This document shows, in pieces, positions 11,300 through 22,640 of a DNA stretch of 64,000 nucleotides. Every line of letters begins with the position of its first letter. Position 1 is the first letter of the stretch. A program made the position numbers and the translations under genes. Origin of the DNA: Trichobilharzia szidati (lineage: Eukaryota > Platyhelminthes > Trematoda > Strigeidida > Schistosomatidae). The stretch covers positions 23,632,804-23,696,803 of the forward strand of contig OX235277.1 of the NCBI GenBank assembly GCA_944472155.2, given 5' to 3'. The notes beneath the pieces were generated by a model that was not told where the DNA came from, made no database searches, and was given only the letters and a program-made list of their open reading frames with translations.

Positions 11300-11478
11300 C
11301 AGTCGTGAGCCTTAATAGCTTAGTGGTAACGCCTCTACCTGCAGCACTGGTTGACGTGGGTTCGAATCTCAGAAGGAGCATGAGTTCTTTTGAGGTTGCA
11401 GATACGCCTTGTTGATGAGTGCCAACTAGTACGAAGTCTAGTTTCAAGGCTTCCTGCTGATTGCCTTCAACCATCTAA
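11300..11478 (+). repeat. tRNA-derived SINE (family C)
   Basis: The head holds an A box (TAGCTTAGTGG, 11316-11326) and a B box (GGGTTCGAATCTC, 11358-11370) about 40 bases apart, like a tRNA. The body follows (GATGAGTGCCAACTAG, then GCTTCCTGCTGATTGCC and CAACCATCTAAT). A related inverted copy is at 37384. This is a SINE, not a tRNA gene: the acceptor stem is not closed and the body is repeated elsewhere. Confidence 0.75.
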
Positions 11479-12129
11479 TGCTAATAAATATCTTTGATAA
11501 TGATTTTATTTCTGAAACAGTTGATTTGAAGTAATTGCTGAGCTTTCATTTTATTTATTGTCAAAATCTTCAGTGCTTATTTTACTATGCCTTAGGATGA
11601 CATCCATATCCAAAGTTGAACTTAAGCTACGAATCTCCGCTATTATATTGAATACTTTCAAACGTCTGTTAAGTGTGAATTTTATTCTAAATTTAACTGC
11701 ACCTTATTAGCCGAAAGAATTTTTTAGCTTCGGTTGTATACTGATTTATACAAGGAACTGTAATTACTCGATGTTGCTGGAAAGCAAAGTCAACTTTGAG
11801 ATCAAAAAGTGTTATTTATGCCATGAAATGGACACATACCAGATAGATAATAAGGCAGATGTTTGTCGCCAAATTATTTATTCCACCACATCGACATAAA
11901 ATATATTAACTTAGGAAACCATGGTGAGAAATAAAACTTACAAAACCCTCTGATTGTATAAAAGAAAACACACTAAAGATTAACCATTCTATCCGTCATT
12001 CTTCTCTTATTTCCTAATTTTACACAAATTGAATTTTCCATTTATTCAGTGCTGGCATATCCATTTTTATGACTGATACGAATATACACATAATCGCTGA
12101 AGGATGAAAACATGCCTGGGTAGATCACA
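11479..12129. other. Unassigned sequence
   Basis: No repeat, RNA or coding similarity recognised. Confidence 0.5.
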
Positions 12130-13160
12130 GTAGGAAACGAAATTCGGTGTAATATGAGTTTATTAGGTGTATTTTTTTCCGGTCTATGTGCTACGTATTT
12201 TGCAGCTACTGAAGTATGTACAATCCCTACTTCTGTCTTGGCCGTAGAGGAATTGACATTTATTCATTTTGTTTATTTAGTTATTCTATGTACTCTTCCC
12301 TTATTACTACGATTATTATTAATATTATTATCATTATTATTACGTGTCACGCCTAATGCTTTTTGTGTGATAAAGAAAGCATTAGGCGTGACACCTATAA
12401 TTCATTAAATAGTCAGCAGTACAACTGGATCTCGTCTTTCCAACTCATATCATTTATAGGTACAACATTTTCTTTCTTTCTTCTCCTTTTCTCTCTCTTC
12501 TTTTTCCGTTATGTGCTGCTTTGTTTCTTTCTCTCGCTTACGCCAGTTAATAAGACAGCTCCCACTTTTCTAACACCTTCAAACACTGTTCAGCTTTACC
12601 TTTGCTACCGACATGCCAATGTATTGTTGTAATAATGAACTGAGATTTCCTTAATCTATGTAGAATTCTGTTTATTGATAATGTACTAACTGGATGCAAT
12701 ACTGTAGTAAAAATGCTGAAAATTCCATTCTGTATCACAAGTACTGTTTTGGAATAAAGCAAATTATTATTATTATTACTATTCTCACTCAATCTTTTCC
12801 ACTTGACCCACTTGTCATGTTAAACACAAAATTATTTTTTTTACAATATTGAATTCTATCTTATCATTTTATATTCGTCTACTAATCCTATAATTATGTA
12901 CCCCTTTCCAAAATCTATACACCTTATGTATTATTCACTATACGACATTAATTATTTTGTCACTTAACATTAAATTATGATTATAATCACAAATATTTTA
13001 ATTGCATTCCATACTATTCTTATTTCATGTGACCTAATTCCCTCACCGGATTTAATTTTTATGAAAACCATATATATACGATTGTACAACTTGATAATAA
13101 ATTCGTTGAAAAGAGACTCTTCACTGAATATTGTGTGCTATATTGGCAATTATTAAACCA
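12130..13160 (+). mobile_element. PLE 3' region, interrupted by a LINE
   Basis: The segments 12190-12336 and 12776-13160 align in order with 29080-29840, the region after the PLE endonuclease at 28568. Shared blocks include CCCTACTTCTGTCTTGGCC, GTTATTCTATGTACT, CCACTTGACCCACTTGTCAT, AATTCCCTCACCGGAT and ATACGATTGTACAACTTGATA. The start still encodes the decayed tail of the endonuclease. A LINE 3' end has inserted in its ATT microsatellite. Confidence 0.75.
12337..12775 (+). mobile_element. 5'-truncated LINE 3' end with 5' inversion
   Basis: From 12364 the sequence matches the 3' end of the LINE at 52458-53335: the last codons (GATAAAGAAAGCATTAGGCG, then ATAGTCAG), the 3' untranslated region, and the tail TTTTGGAATAAAGCAAATT(ATT)n. 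The first 19 bases (12344-12362) are an inverted copy of 12376-12394, a small hairpin typical of a 5' inversion during target-primed reverse transcription. The insertion site is the ATT microsatellite of a PLE. Confidence 0.8.
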
Positions 13161-14076
13161 TTGACTCGTTGAAAAAAAACAGCTGCAATAAGTTTACATC
13201 TAATTTAAAAGAAAATGTTCAGAGTTTTCTCTGTAGTTGGTCAGAGTATCCAGGATTCTTATTGCAGAAGTTATTTCAATTAAGCTGTGTTTAACTATTC
13301 TCCAACTTAACTTAAAACTCATAATGATCTATACTGCAAACTGAAATATTGTTAAATGCTTGATGACAAGCGGTTAGAAACTATTTACCCAAGGTTTTAT
13401 GATTATTGATACTCGTCTGAGAGGCTTATTTGCATTTATCTTCTAGGAGAAATATCTTTGATGTAGCAATTAAATGAAATGAAAACACTTATTCACTGAG
13501 CGAGGGGCTGGGATGCAAAATACACTGAAATTGTACAAGAGTGAGATACAATGAAATATGCACTGGTAAAACTCGTGACTTACGTTTACACATGTCTGTT
13601 TAGAAAGCAAATAATTTTTCTCAAAGTAAAAAGGACGCTGCGCATTTCAGTTTCGCAGTAAGAATTATAACTAAATATGCACATATTCCCTTCATTATTC
13701 ACTTATGATTATTATGACACACGTCAATGAATGTAAATTTTGATTGCTTGGTAGTGATAGGCATTTCTGGATTATAAAGTACATAAGATAATAATTGGCT
13801 TACGGTGATCAAAGCAACACTTCTTTGTTTGATGTGGCGCTTTGATTTTTGACAATCACACAAAATATATGTTCGGTTTCCACTTAGCCAGTTGAGTTTA
13901 AGCAAGTGACCACTTATTATGCATCAAATTCAAATATGCAATAGCAATGAAAAATGAGCGAAATTTAATAGGAAGAAACATAAATGAGGTGAAATCACAA
14001 TTAACGTGTGGAAGGGTACCTTTATATATATGTTTTAGTATGTATATCAGTTACAATAGGGTTCCCAAGAGTGTCT
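13161..14076. other. Unassigned sequence
   Basis: No repeat or domain recognised. A minus-strand open frame at 13699-13905 has no support. Confidence 0.5.
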
Positions 14077-14087
14077 AAACATCATTG

Positions 14088-14703
14088 GAACAAGACATAT
14101 AAGCGAACAATATAGTTTTCAATTAGATCTTCGGGCTTCACCCTAATTTACACAGATTAATATATATATATATTCGGATATGTGTAAAAGGTGGGTTCGA
14201 ATTCCGTTCGAAATGCTCGATGGAATGCGAATGATAACTTTGAAGGCACTAATTATGTCCACTTGGTGACCGCTATCAATCAAATCAGTCAAAATAGAAG
14301 TTCTTATGGATTTTATTTGACCTTTTTCGAACCATGAAGGAAGATGCTCAATAATGCGTTTGTTAAGCTGTCTAGTTGTTCGCCCCTATATAGCTCTAAC
14401 CACAGAAACAACTAAATGAATAGATGCACATAGAAATGGCACAAGTAGGTAGCTTGTCTTTCGCTTGAGCTGTCACAGTTGGTCGGCTGGAAAATGACAA
14501 ACAAAGGGTGGCGGCAGTATAAGTTCGTTTTATTGCTCTCGATAATCTCAAATGTAAGACATTTACCATGTTATTATTATTATTTGAACCACAACATCAC
14601 CGTAATTGGTTAAAATTTTTTATGTATAAATCTACTTAAATTAGAGTAAAGCCTGAAGGAGATCTAATTGAAAACAATATTGTTCGCTTATATGTCTTGT
14701 TCT
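14088..14703 (-). mobile_element. Short PLE copy with inverted ends and 11-bp TSD
   Basis: AAACATCATTG flanks the element directly at 14077-14087 and 14705-14715. Inside, 14088-14150 and 14637-14702 are inverted repeats (GAACAAGACATATAAGCGAA at the outer end). The minus strand of about 14225-14420 encodes the PLE endonuclease, including GRTTRQLNKRIIEHLPSWFE and DSGHQVDIISAFKVI. The residue before GRTTR is a stop (TAG), where the family has YI, so it is dead. The reverse transcriptase is missing. Confidence 0.75.
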
Positions 14704-14715
14704 AAAACATCATTG

Positions 14716-17277
14716 ATTCCATATTATTTACTGTAGGCAATAAATACGTCACCTACATCGTGGAGATAGGCTAATACTGCCTTGGACAAATAAGGTTGGA
14801 AGGTCAAAACAAAAAGCGAATGTCCTGCATATTTTAGGAGTATTTGACAGAAATTTAGTGACAGAGAAGATAATAATAAATTATTAACCGAAAAAGTGAC
14901 AGACGACATCAAATTTTGTGCAAATAAAATGAGACATATTCAGAAAATCTTATTTAAAAATGGTTAAATAATGTGACTATCGCTCGGCATGGTGCTCACC
15001 GATACCTTTGGTTAAACAGACCATCAAATTGAAATTTGGATTTTAATATTAACAGGTTCTTTTGAAAAGTGCAAACACATTCATAAAAGTGAAATTACAA
15101 TGACCAATTCAACTTCGTGAGCTCATTGTCATATGTAAATTAAATTCAAATTTTGTGACCCGTAGTTATTTTATCTAATTATTTTTTGTTGCAAAGTTTA
15201 GCAACTTGATACATATTCTATTTTATGGAGAGAATTCATTCCGTAAAGATCCACATATGTTTGAAACGTAGAAACAATTTATCATATTGGCGTCTTACAT
15301 CACTGTGACATCGTTATGGCTTTCAACACTGGACAGGTTATTTCTATTATTCATCTAAATTACCTGTAAGTGATAATTAATCATTTTTGGTAAGATTTCA
15401 TTGATGAATTCTTTTGACTTAGTATTTGAAGAAACAACTGTTCACTGTAAATAGGTTACTACTTCAAAATGATATCCCTGTTTCTAAAGATAAACAAGCA
15501 TATGATGAAAAATGATAATATTGAGGTTTATTTTTTGCAAACTGCATCTGTTTTATCAACAGAATTTATCCCAAACTATGTGTAAGTAAACCAATAGATT
15601 TCAGCCTTCATCTACCGTGGACTGACAACTTGACCTACTAAAGCATGATAGGTTATTAGTGTATACTTATGTTTAATATAATTGAGTAATTGTTCATGCA
15701 TTTTACTGTTTTGAAGCATTCTAAATGCGACACGTTTGTAGAGAAACTATGAAATGTAGATATCATCTCGTAATATTAGTCTTCTGAATGCCTTATTTAT
15801 ACAGCTTAATGTAAATTGAACTTACTGGTCTCTTCATTCATAACATTATAACAATGATAATTTTTACTTTATGATTATTGATAAACCAACTTATTTATAG
15901 AATAATTCAACTGAGTATTGTGAAATTACTTAAAAGCGTGAGATATAAAATCAAGGAACTCTGTATATGCTTCATTAATGCTGTAGGATTCAGGAGTGGC
16001 GTTCTTGATATTTATATTACATGGATTTAATCGAACAACTTTCTAGCTAACTGAATGTTTATCCGTACTTATCCACTGATTCCGAGAAACATTCAATAGA
16101 GTTTACACGAATAATCTTCCAAACTATATGGTGGACAAATGACTTCGTTTTTTATTAATAAACGTACTGACATCATCAAAATGTGTGACACCGCTTCCTA
16201 TACAAGTGACATTATTACCAATCAAATCTCTATAAAAATGGAACTATATTATGCAACAAAGCCATAAAATTGCTCAAAGATTTTACTGCAACATTCTTCT
16301 ATGACAGATGGATTACACAAACTGCGTCAATCCACCCCATCCCCTCCGATTATTAACCTATGCAGCCACTGCATACAGACATAAAAATAAATGGATCTGT
16401 GTAACATAAAGATAGCTGTTGACAAATTCAGATTCCTGAGACATCAAAGAATTAATGAAATTAATTCATAGGATGCATAGGAGGAACATCCCCTGAATTA
16501 GAGGCAATTAGAAGGGATCAGGATGTCTGAATAGTCGCTGGAATCGCCCTAGTTACAAAAACAGTAGATGGGATCCACAGTTACTAATAGAAGTACGCTA
16601 CCAAGTGAATGTTATATTTTACAGGTTGCAGCTGTTTAACTGTCTTCATATAGATGGGCACTGATATCGACTGTTTATCATATGGCTTCGCTTTTCAAGG
16701 GTGCACGTGGATTCAGAAGGTAGTTTAAAATGAGAGACATATAAACAAAACTTGAAAATTAATCTGATACTTAACAGAGACTGCCTTTATACAGGAAGTC
16801 ACCAGCAGCGTCAAATGAGTCTGACAAGAGAGCATTTACTCGCCGATGTCATTATTTAATGGTCACATTACATGTTGCGAAATGGCTCAATTTGGAATTC
16901 GTTGAACGAAAAATTGAGTCTCAGTGGATGGACGTTCTAGGAACTCACTTTTTAAGCGGAAAGTGCTGGGATGGAACTGCATTTGGTGAATACTGCTAAA
17001 GTATCCAAAACTAGCAATTCAATACACCCTGATTTTCCCGTGGTTTTTCTATCGTGATCAAACATGTAAACACGTGTCTTGGCAGTCTTCTAATAGCATT
17101 ATTTTCAGGCATATATAAGAAAGTTTGCTGAGAACTTACGCACTGCATCTAATTTTGTAAAAATAAAGGAAAATTGTACGAAAAACATATCAAGAATGAT
17201 AATTAATATATTCCACATGTTTCTGTACTCAGCCATTTAACTTAAGTCTCAAAATTTAGTATTACTTTACTTTCATT
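14716..17277. other. Unassigned sequence
   Basis: A 2.5-kb A+T-rich stretch with no recognised repeat, RNA or convincing coding. It may be intron or decayed repeats beyond recognition. Confidence 0.45.
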
Positions 17278-17912
17278 TGGTTCCTAGATGAACATAGGGA
17301 TTCAGGCGCACGTCTCTATTGCGTTCAGTTCTCTGCCAACGTCTTCAGCTTGCTCAACCTCTGCCCATATGCTTTCATCTCCTCTTCACATGACTTCCCC
17401 CATGTCACCCTCTCACTGACGACCAACTCGCCACTTCCTGTTAACGTTCCACTGCAGTGATGGCCTGGGGTGTAATGTCACTTGGTGGTTTCCTCCAGGT
17501 GTGGCTATTGCACCTCCATTTCTTCCCGCGTATTTTTTGCAAAATCGGTTCCTGCTGCATTGGTTTGCTCCCAGAGATCCCTGTTTTTGATCTTTTCTGG
17601 CCATCTGTTCTTGAGTAGTATTAAGCAGAGACAGCTGTTGATGAAGGTCTGTGGTTTGTTCAAAGTGGCCTTCATTATGCGTCACCACGTCCCTGATCGG
17701 TTAGGTACATTGGAGTTGGAAATCTGGATATTATTTTTCATGCTGAGTGCTGTCGACCTCCGCACAAACTTGAGAGTAATGAAAGCTTATCTTGCTTTTC
17801 CAATCCTCGCTTTGATATCCTCGTCAGTTCCGACTATAGTTGAGACGATGCTTCCCAGGTCGATAGGTAAAGGAGGTTGTTTCTTTAAGATTTCTCGCAT
17901 TTATGCTGATTG
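17278..17912 (-). pseudogene. SR2-like (RTE) LINE, 3' half of a split copy
   Basis: The minus strand follows the copy at 43540-44513 in order: SINGR-like start, TSFTYLGSIVST-type segment, IGKAR, LKS.WRST, then the basic C-terminal region (QVTLH, WNVNRKWRVGRQ) and the 3' end near CCTATGTTCATCTAGGAACC. Stops and shifts are frequent. The 5' half of the same copy lies at 19559-20170, separated by a PLE insertion. Confidence 0.75.
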
Positions 17913-17984
17913 TTGTCTGTTATATGTGTCCAAACCAAGTTCACTTTTAACTGTTTGAAAAAATTTGGGCATTGGGTATTTGAT

Positions 17985-18258
17985 ATTCATTATAATAGAT
18001 GTTTTTGTATTTCCCAATGAATGAAAAACAAGACGATATTGTTTTTACTGACGTTTCGCTATTTAATGCTAATAGCTTTATCAAAGTATTATTAAACCGG
18101 AATTTACAAAATCTCAGCATATATATAACAAACAGTTAGGGGGTGAGAAAATAGACATAGGTCAAGTTAAAGGGACATATTGAAAGTAAAAATAGCGATG
18201 AAGATAACTAAACCAAATAACAAAGGTAATAGTATGTCTGTTATGATATCAAAATAAA
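17985..18258 (-). repeat. Inverted terminal repeat (pLTR), left arm
   Basis: Reverse complement of 19272-19545 with only a few differences near the outer end (ATAGATG versus AAAGG). Carries the hammerhead-like fold on the minus strand. Confidence 0.85.
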
Positions 18259-18419
18259 GTTTACTAACTTGATCATCGTTCGTCTGTCTGGGGGCGTTTT
18301 TAGTTGTCAAGTTGGTGAATTGGTAAAGGTAACAAAACCATCATGTGTAGATTGTTGGATTTGATAAGTGTATAAGATTATAAAAGCAGCGTGTGTTTAC
18401 ATAATGAAAGTGCTTATCA

Positions 18420-19271
18420 CATTCATGTTGGTTTTGTCACTTGATGGGGGGAAGGAAGGTGTTTTAACCAGGTCAGATTCCTATTCAGGCAATTTTGATT
18501 CCACTTGATATGAAGTGCTTCTGATATTAGACGTTCTTTGTGATTTCTGAAGTTTTTCTGGATTATTTCAACATTGTCAAAATCAATTCTGTGGCCTGAT
18601 TCTATAGCATGTAGACCTATGGCTGATGATTTTTCAAGTCTTTGTAGTTCAACAGGATTTCTCGGTGGTCGAAGAGATGCTCTACGGTGTTCATTTCTTC
18701 TGATTTTGATTTCTCGAGATGTTTGTCCGATGTATATCGCATCACATTCCAAGCATTTTATTTTACAGACACAATTAGATAGAGAATCTTTAAGGATTTG
18801 GTCTTTTATATGGACAAGGTTGCTTTGAAGTGTGTATGATGTTTTGAAGAAAACTCTAATGTCGAGCTGATTGAGTAGTCTTCTGATATTGTCTGACGTC
18901 TCTGCTCTATATGGAATGACGACTGTTGATGTCCGTGTTTCCGGAATGCATTTTCGGCCATACTTAATGTCTGTGTTGATTTAGTTGATGAAGTTCCATG
19001 GGTAGTTGTTTTGCTTGAGAGTTTCAGTAATGTTTGATATTTCTTCTTCTTTTTCTTTCTCATCCGTTATCAGAGAGTGTGCTCGTCTAAGAAGACTTGA
19101 AACAACTGAAATCTTTGCACTGATGGGGTGTGATGACTTGAAGTCTAAATATTTATTTGTGTGGGTTTTCGTCCTGAATATTAATATCCCAAAATGTCCG
19201 TTTTCCCTTCTCTTAACTAGGCAGCCTAGAAATGGTAGTTCACCGACGTCTGATTCTGCTTCCGAAGTGAA
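18420..19271 (-). pseudogene. PLE RT C-terminus and GIY-YIG endonuclease
   Basis: Minus strand, from 19271 down: ELPFLGCLVKRRENGHFG, then RTKTHTNKYLDFKSSHP and ISAKISVVSSLLRRAHSLI. These are the PLE segment just after the reverse transcriptase core. After a frameshift near 18990 come STVVIPYRAETSDNIRRLL, then CDAIYIGQTSREIKIRRNEH, the GIY-YIG core with YIG intact and the downstream R and H. Then LEKSSAIGLHAIESGHRIDF and ERLISEALHIKWNQNCLNR follow, ending at a stop near 18423. It is closely related to the endonuclease at 5660-6287. Confidence 0.85.
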
Positions 19272-19545
19272 TTTATTTTGATATCATAACAGACATACTA
19301 TTACCTTTGTTATTTGGTTTAGTTATCTTCATCGCTATTTTTACTTTCAATATGTCCCTTTAACTTGACCTATGTCTATTTTCTCACCCCCTAACTGTTT
19401 GTTATATATATGCTGAGATTTTGTAAATTCCGGTTTAATAATACTTTGATAAAGCTATTAGCATTAAATAGCGAAACGTCAGTAAAAACAATATCGTCTT
19501 GTTTTTCATTCATTGGGAAATACAAAAACCTTTATTATGATGAAT
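19272..19545 (+). repeat. Inverted terminal repeat (pLTR), right arm
   Basis: Mirror of 17985-18258. It carries, on the plus strand, a hammerhead-like fold at 19443-19483: TTGATAA box, A, perfect 6-bp stem GCTATT/AATAGC (19454-19459 / 19467-19472), GAAAC, GTC. The box differs from CTGANGA at C3 and G8, so it is probably inactive. Confidence 0.8.
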
Positions 19546-19558
19546 TTTTGTCTGTTAT

Positions 19559-20170
19559 TGTTAGTGTTGCTGATTCTGTTGGCCAGGAATCTTAATCACC
19601 TCTTTTTTCTCTATGTTCACCTGAAGGACTATCGTTGATGCTTCTTCGACCAACTTGTTGCTTTCCACCCGCATATCTTCCAGTTTGTAGGAAATCAGAC
19701 AAATATCATCGGCGAAGTCCAGATCCTCAACGATTTTTCGTGTGGGTCAATTTCATGCCTATTTCCTCGCTGCCCACTGTCTGTCACATTATCAAGTCTA
19801 CCATAATCAGGAAATTAATCATTGTACATAGTAGGCAGCCTTGTCTTACTCCCGTCCTCACTTCGAAGGATTCCGTGAGCTTCCCACTGTGGATTGCTTG
19901 GCACGCAGCATTGTCATATAACTGTTGGATGAGATGTATAATTGTTAGCGGCACCCCTTGGTAGTAGCGAATTAGTTTCCAAATCACCTCTCAATCGACA
20001 CTGTGGAAGACCTTTTCGAAGTCAGCGAAGTTGAGATAGAGAGGTGACTGCCTTTTCAAGCTCTGTTCAACGATGATCAGTCCGCTCCTCTCCTTACTTA
20101 TGTGTCCAGGAAGCTGCATCTCCACTTCCTTGAGATTGAGATGAAGTCACTTCGGTTTTCTTGACGAAAA
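19559..20170 (-). pseudogene. SR2-like (RTE) LINE, reverse transcriptase part
   Basis: The minus strand reads KLIRYYQGVPLTIIHLIQQL, CQAIHSGKLTESFEVRTGVR and QGCLLCTM (motif B, VRQGCLLSP type). It then reaches decayed sequence over the catalytic region and CWKATSWSKK-type sequence up to the PLE insertion point. It joins colinearly to 17278-17912 when the PLE and one duplication are removed. Frameshifts and stops throughout. Confidence 0.75.
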
Positions 20171-21124
20171 TGGATCATTTAAATAATCCCATCAGAATTT
20201 GTAGGAAGGTATGAATAATAAAAAATAATATTACAGAAAATTTTGTCTTCAGGCCTGTATTCAGAGAATATAACTAGAAATAATCTCTTGAACCAAAAGC
20301 AATAAGTAAACTCGTAACTAATTCACTGGTTCCAAAATATGAAGGAAATATTCCTTCATTAGGCCAAGCGTCAATAAAACCTACATAATCTAAGGGGTAT
20401 TTGAAAACAATAATACTCTTACTCCTGAATATAGGTTATCAGAAAATTTGAATAAAAAACACAAATGCTAGAAAATGTATTCAGACCTATCTGGCTCAAG
20501 AACTTACTACAGGTTTCTAAAAACAGTGAAAAATAAAATGTGTTCCAAAGATGATGAGAGCTAAGCATCCAGTTTTTTTAACTTCGCTTCAAAACCATGA
20601 TGTTAGTTAGTGATTTATACATGCAGTCGTAAATGAATATGCACTACAGAAGCTATCGTTGCATATTAAACAAATATAAATCAAAGCGAATGGGTTATAA
20701 AAGTGTTTGGAAAATTGAGAGTATTGTTATATAATCAAGATGGTTGACAACTAACTAGTTAATTGATGAATAGTTGTCTCGAAATAATTGATAAGAAACA
20801 ACAGAACGGAACTTCTTTCGTACGGCGTTTATCACACAACTAATTGGCTGTCAATCCACAGGTTTAGGTAACATTACTGTCACTACTCATACACTTTGAT
20901 TTATTTTCTCTCCTAAATGGTAACCTCTGACCTCTGTTTTCAATAATCATTGTATAATTAAACCCTTAACTAACTGTACAGGTTTAAAGTGAATTTAAGA
21001 AAAGAGTTATCTTTCTTGATTGTGCCCGTTTTGTTACACGACAAGGGAATTTCCATGAATTTAAAACAGTTAGTCCCTTTTATAAATTTTGCTAGCATTA
21101 TTACTGCTCTCTATGTATGTATGT
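20171..21124. other. Unassigned sequence
   Basis: No recognised repeat. A pyrimidine-poor AG at 20982 precedes an open frame (20989-21234) that runs into the PLE piece. It is not called. Confidence 0.45.
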
Positions 21125-21320
21125 CAACATACACCCACACACGAAAATTGGTAAATTGTGTGGGATGTGATATAATCACTTGTGCACTTTTGAGGTTTGC
21201 AGTGAAGCATATTTTTGACTTTTTCCACAACTAAAAGCTGGGCTGCATAGTAGGTTCTACGGATGATCGAATTCAACCTTTGTCCCAAAATCCTACTGTT
21301 TATCTCCCCGTTATATGGCA
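21125..21320 (-). pseudogene. PLE fragment, RT-endonuclease linker, inverted
   Basis: The minus strand reads PYNGEINSRILGQRLNSIIR, RTYYAAQLLVVEKVKNMLH and SHTIYQFSCV, the PLE linker running into the endonuclease cysteine motif. The same segment, lacking about 45 bases, occurs in the opposite orientation at 21420-21590, forming a head-to-head pair. Confidence 0.65.
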
Positions 21321-21329
21321 ATTTGATGA

Positions 21330-21862
21330 AAACGTTTTTCTTAGGGACGGTATGGATTGTAGGTTAAGAGGCTAGTTGACTTCTAAACCTCTTTAAAAAT
21401 TTCAAAGGATATCCGTTTTCAACAAGGGTATCCATCAATATTTCGGGGAAATAAACAGTAGGATTTTGAGACAAAGGTTGAATTCGATCATCCGTAGAAC
21501 CTACTACCGCAAACCTCAAAAGTACACAAGTGATTATATCACATCCCACACATTTTACCAATTTTCGTGTGTGTGTGTGGACTTACATACATAGGGAGGA
21601 GAAATCGCGCGTTGCACGTGAGGGTGGGTGGTTACAAAAACAGATGAACTGTAACAAGTCAATAGATGCAGGTGTCAGACTACCAACTTCGTCTACAGCT
21701 AAACGTTTAATCGAGATAAACCATAAGGTTGATGTTAACTCAGCCGTTAAGGTCATCTATAAAAACGGCCAAGGACGTTTACTGAAATACGCTGAGGCTA
21801 TAGCCATTCATAAACTTAAGCCCCACCTTGTATATTCAAAAGCTGTTTGTTATTACTTTTAA
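21330..21862 (+). pseudogene. Degenerate PLE endonuclease
   Basis: From about 21415 the plus strand repeats, inverted, the linker at 21125-21320 (INSRIL.QRLNSIIRRTYY). After frameshifts it continues into the endonuclease: ITSHPTHFTNF region, LPTSSTAKRLIEINHKVDV, NSAVKVIYKNGQGRLLKYAE and AIAIHKLKPHLVYSK, ending at TAA 21860-21862. The C-terminal pattern is well preserved; the GIY-YIG core itself is lost between 21590 and 21650. Confidence 0.7.
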
Positions 21863-22429
21863 CCTAGCTTGGCAATCCTTATTTGATTAGATTACCGAAC
21901 GTTGTGTTAATCATCCTTAAATCCTTTTTTGGTCACTTTGTTTAATTTAACTTTTTCATCTACATCGACTTGACAAGTAAATGTGTGATCAGACTGTTCG
22001 AAATGTATAGCGCAAATACATCACAAATTTTCAGATAATCTACATCTTCTAATAATGCTATCAAAATTTTTCATTACCTCCGTAAAAGAATGCCAACAAA
22101 GAATTAATGCGTACTGTTAAAATATCAACAGATATTTAGCTATTATTCACAATCAAAGCTTGACTTTAATAAATACCACAAGATATTTGGACAGAAACTT
22201 TGTAACACCTCAGAGGAACGAATATGACTTCATAGACACAACGTTGGCGCATTCTTACATAGCGAAATAAAGGTCATCCATTAGAAATAATGCTTTACTT
22301 TATGCGTTGCGGATAATAATCAATATGCTAACATCATCGCATTAATTACCAAACGAAGTTTACTGCAGAAATGTCTTTACACTCGCTTCTATTGACTGAC
22401 ATACATTTTAAAGTGGACGAAACATCTTT
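21863..22429. other. Unassigned; possible PLE tail, then repeat-X-like sequence
   Basis: The first 200 bases may be the 3' region of the preceding PLE. 22150-22290 resembles 26480-26600 in scattered blocks (AATAAA.AC.C.AAGATATTTG, GACTTCAT), too diverged for firm limits. Confidence 0.35.
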
Positions 22430-22640
22430 TATAGTGTGTGTGGATACGAGTTCAGTTGTTTTTATAGTGCAACTTCGAACAGGTGATTAAATCGTGAGTG
22501 CTTTCTGGAGATATATGTATGTGTCTGGAAATAACAATATTACCAAAAGCAGTGGGAAATATAGTAGAGAAACCCAGCTCCAGAGAACCACCACAGTATA
22601 TTAACTTCGCATATGGTAGGCTCGAATTTCATGCTCCACG
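22430..22640 (+). repeat. Dispersed repeat X, copy 1
   Basis: Ends with GAGAACCACCACAGTATATTAACTTC and then a TGCTCCACGC block, also seen at 27665-27725, and more diverged at 62850-62885. Also shared are a TGTGTGTGGA start and TGTCTGGAAATAA. Nature unknown; no coding seen. Confidence 0.5.

Larger units (their letters stand above)
17924..19547 (-). mobile_element. PLE with inverted terminal repeats, nested in SR2-like LINE
   Basis: TTGTCTGTTAT flanks the insertion directly (17913-17923 and 19548-19558), an 11-bp target duplication in SR2-like sequence. The terminal repeats 17985-18258 and 19272-19545 are inverted and nearly identical over 274 bases. The interior, on the minus strand, encodes the C-terminal part of the PLE polyprotein. 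Another 61 bases (17924-17984) lie between the left duplication and the left arm. The reverse transcriptase catalytic part is absent, so this is a 5'-truncated copy with an inverted terminal repeat, a form known for PLEs. Confidence 0.85.

Noticed and set aside
11308..11380. A true tRNA gene
   Set aside because: A and B boxes are present, but the acceptor stem does not close and the unit continues into a repeated SINE body.
12290..12340. CRISPR-like or satellite array
   Set aside because: It is an imperfect ATT microsatellite without repeat-spacer structure.
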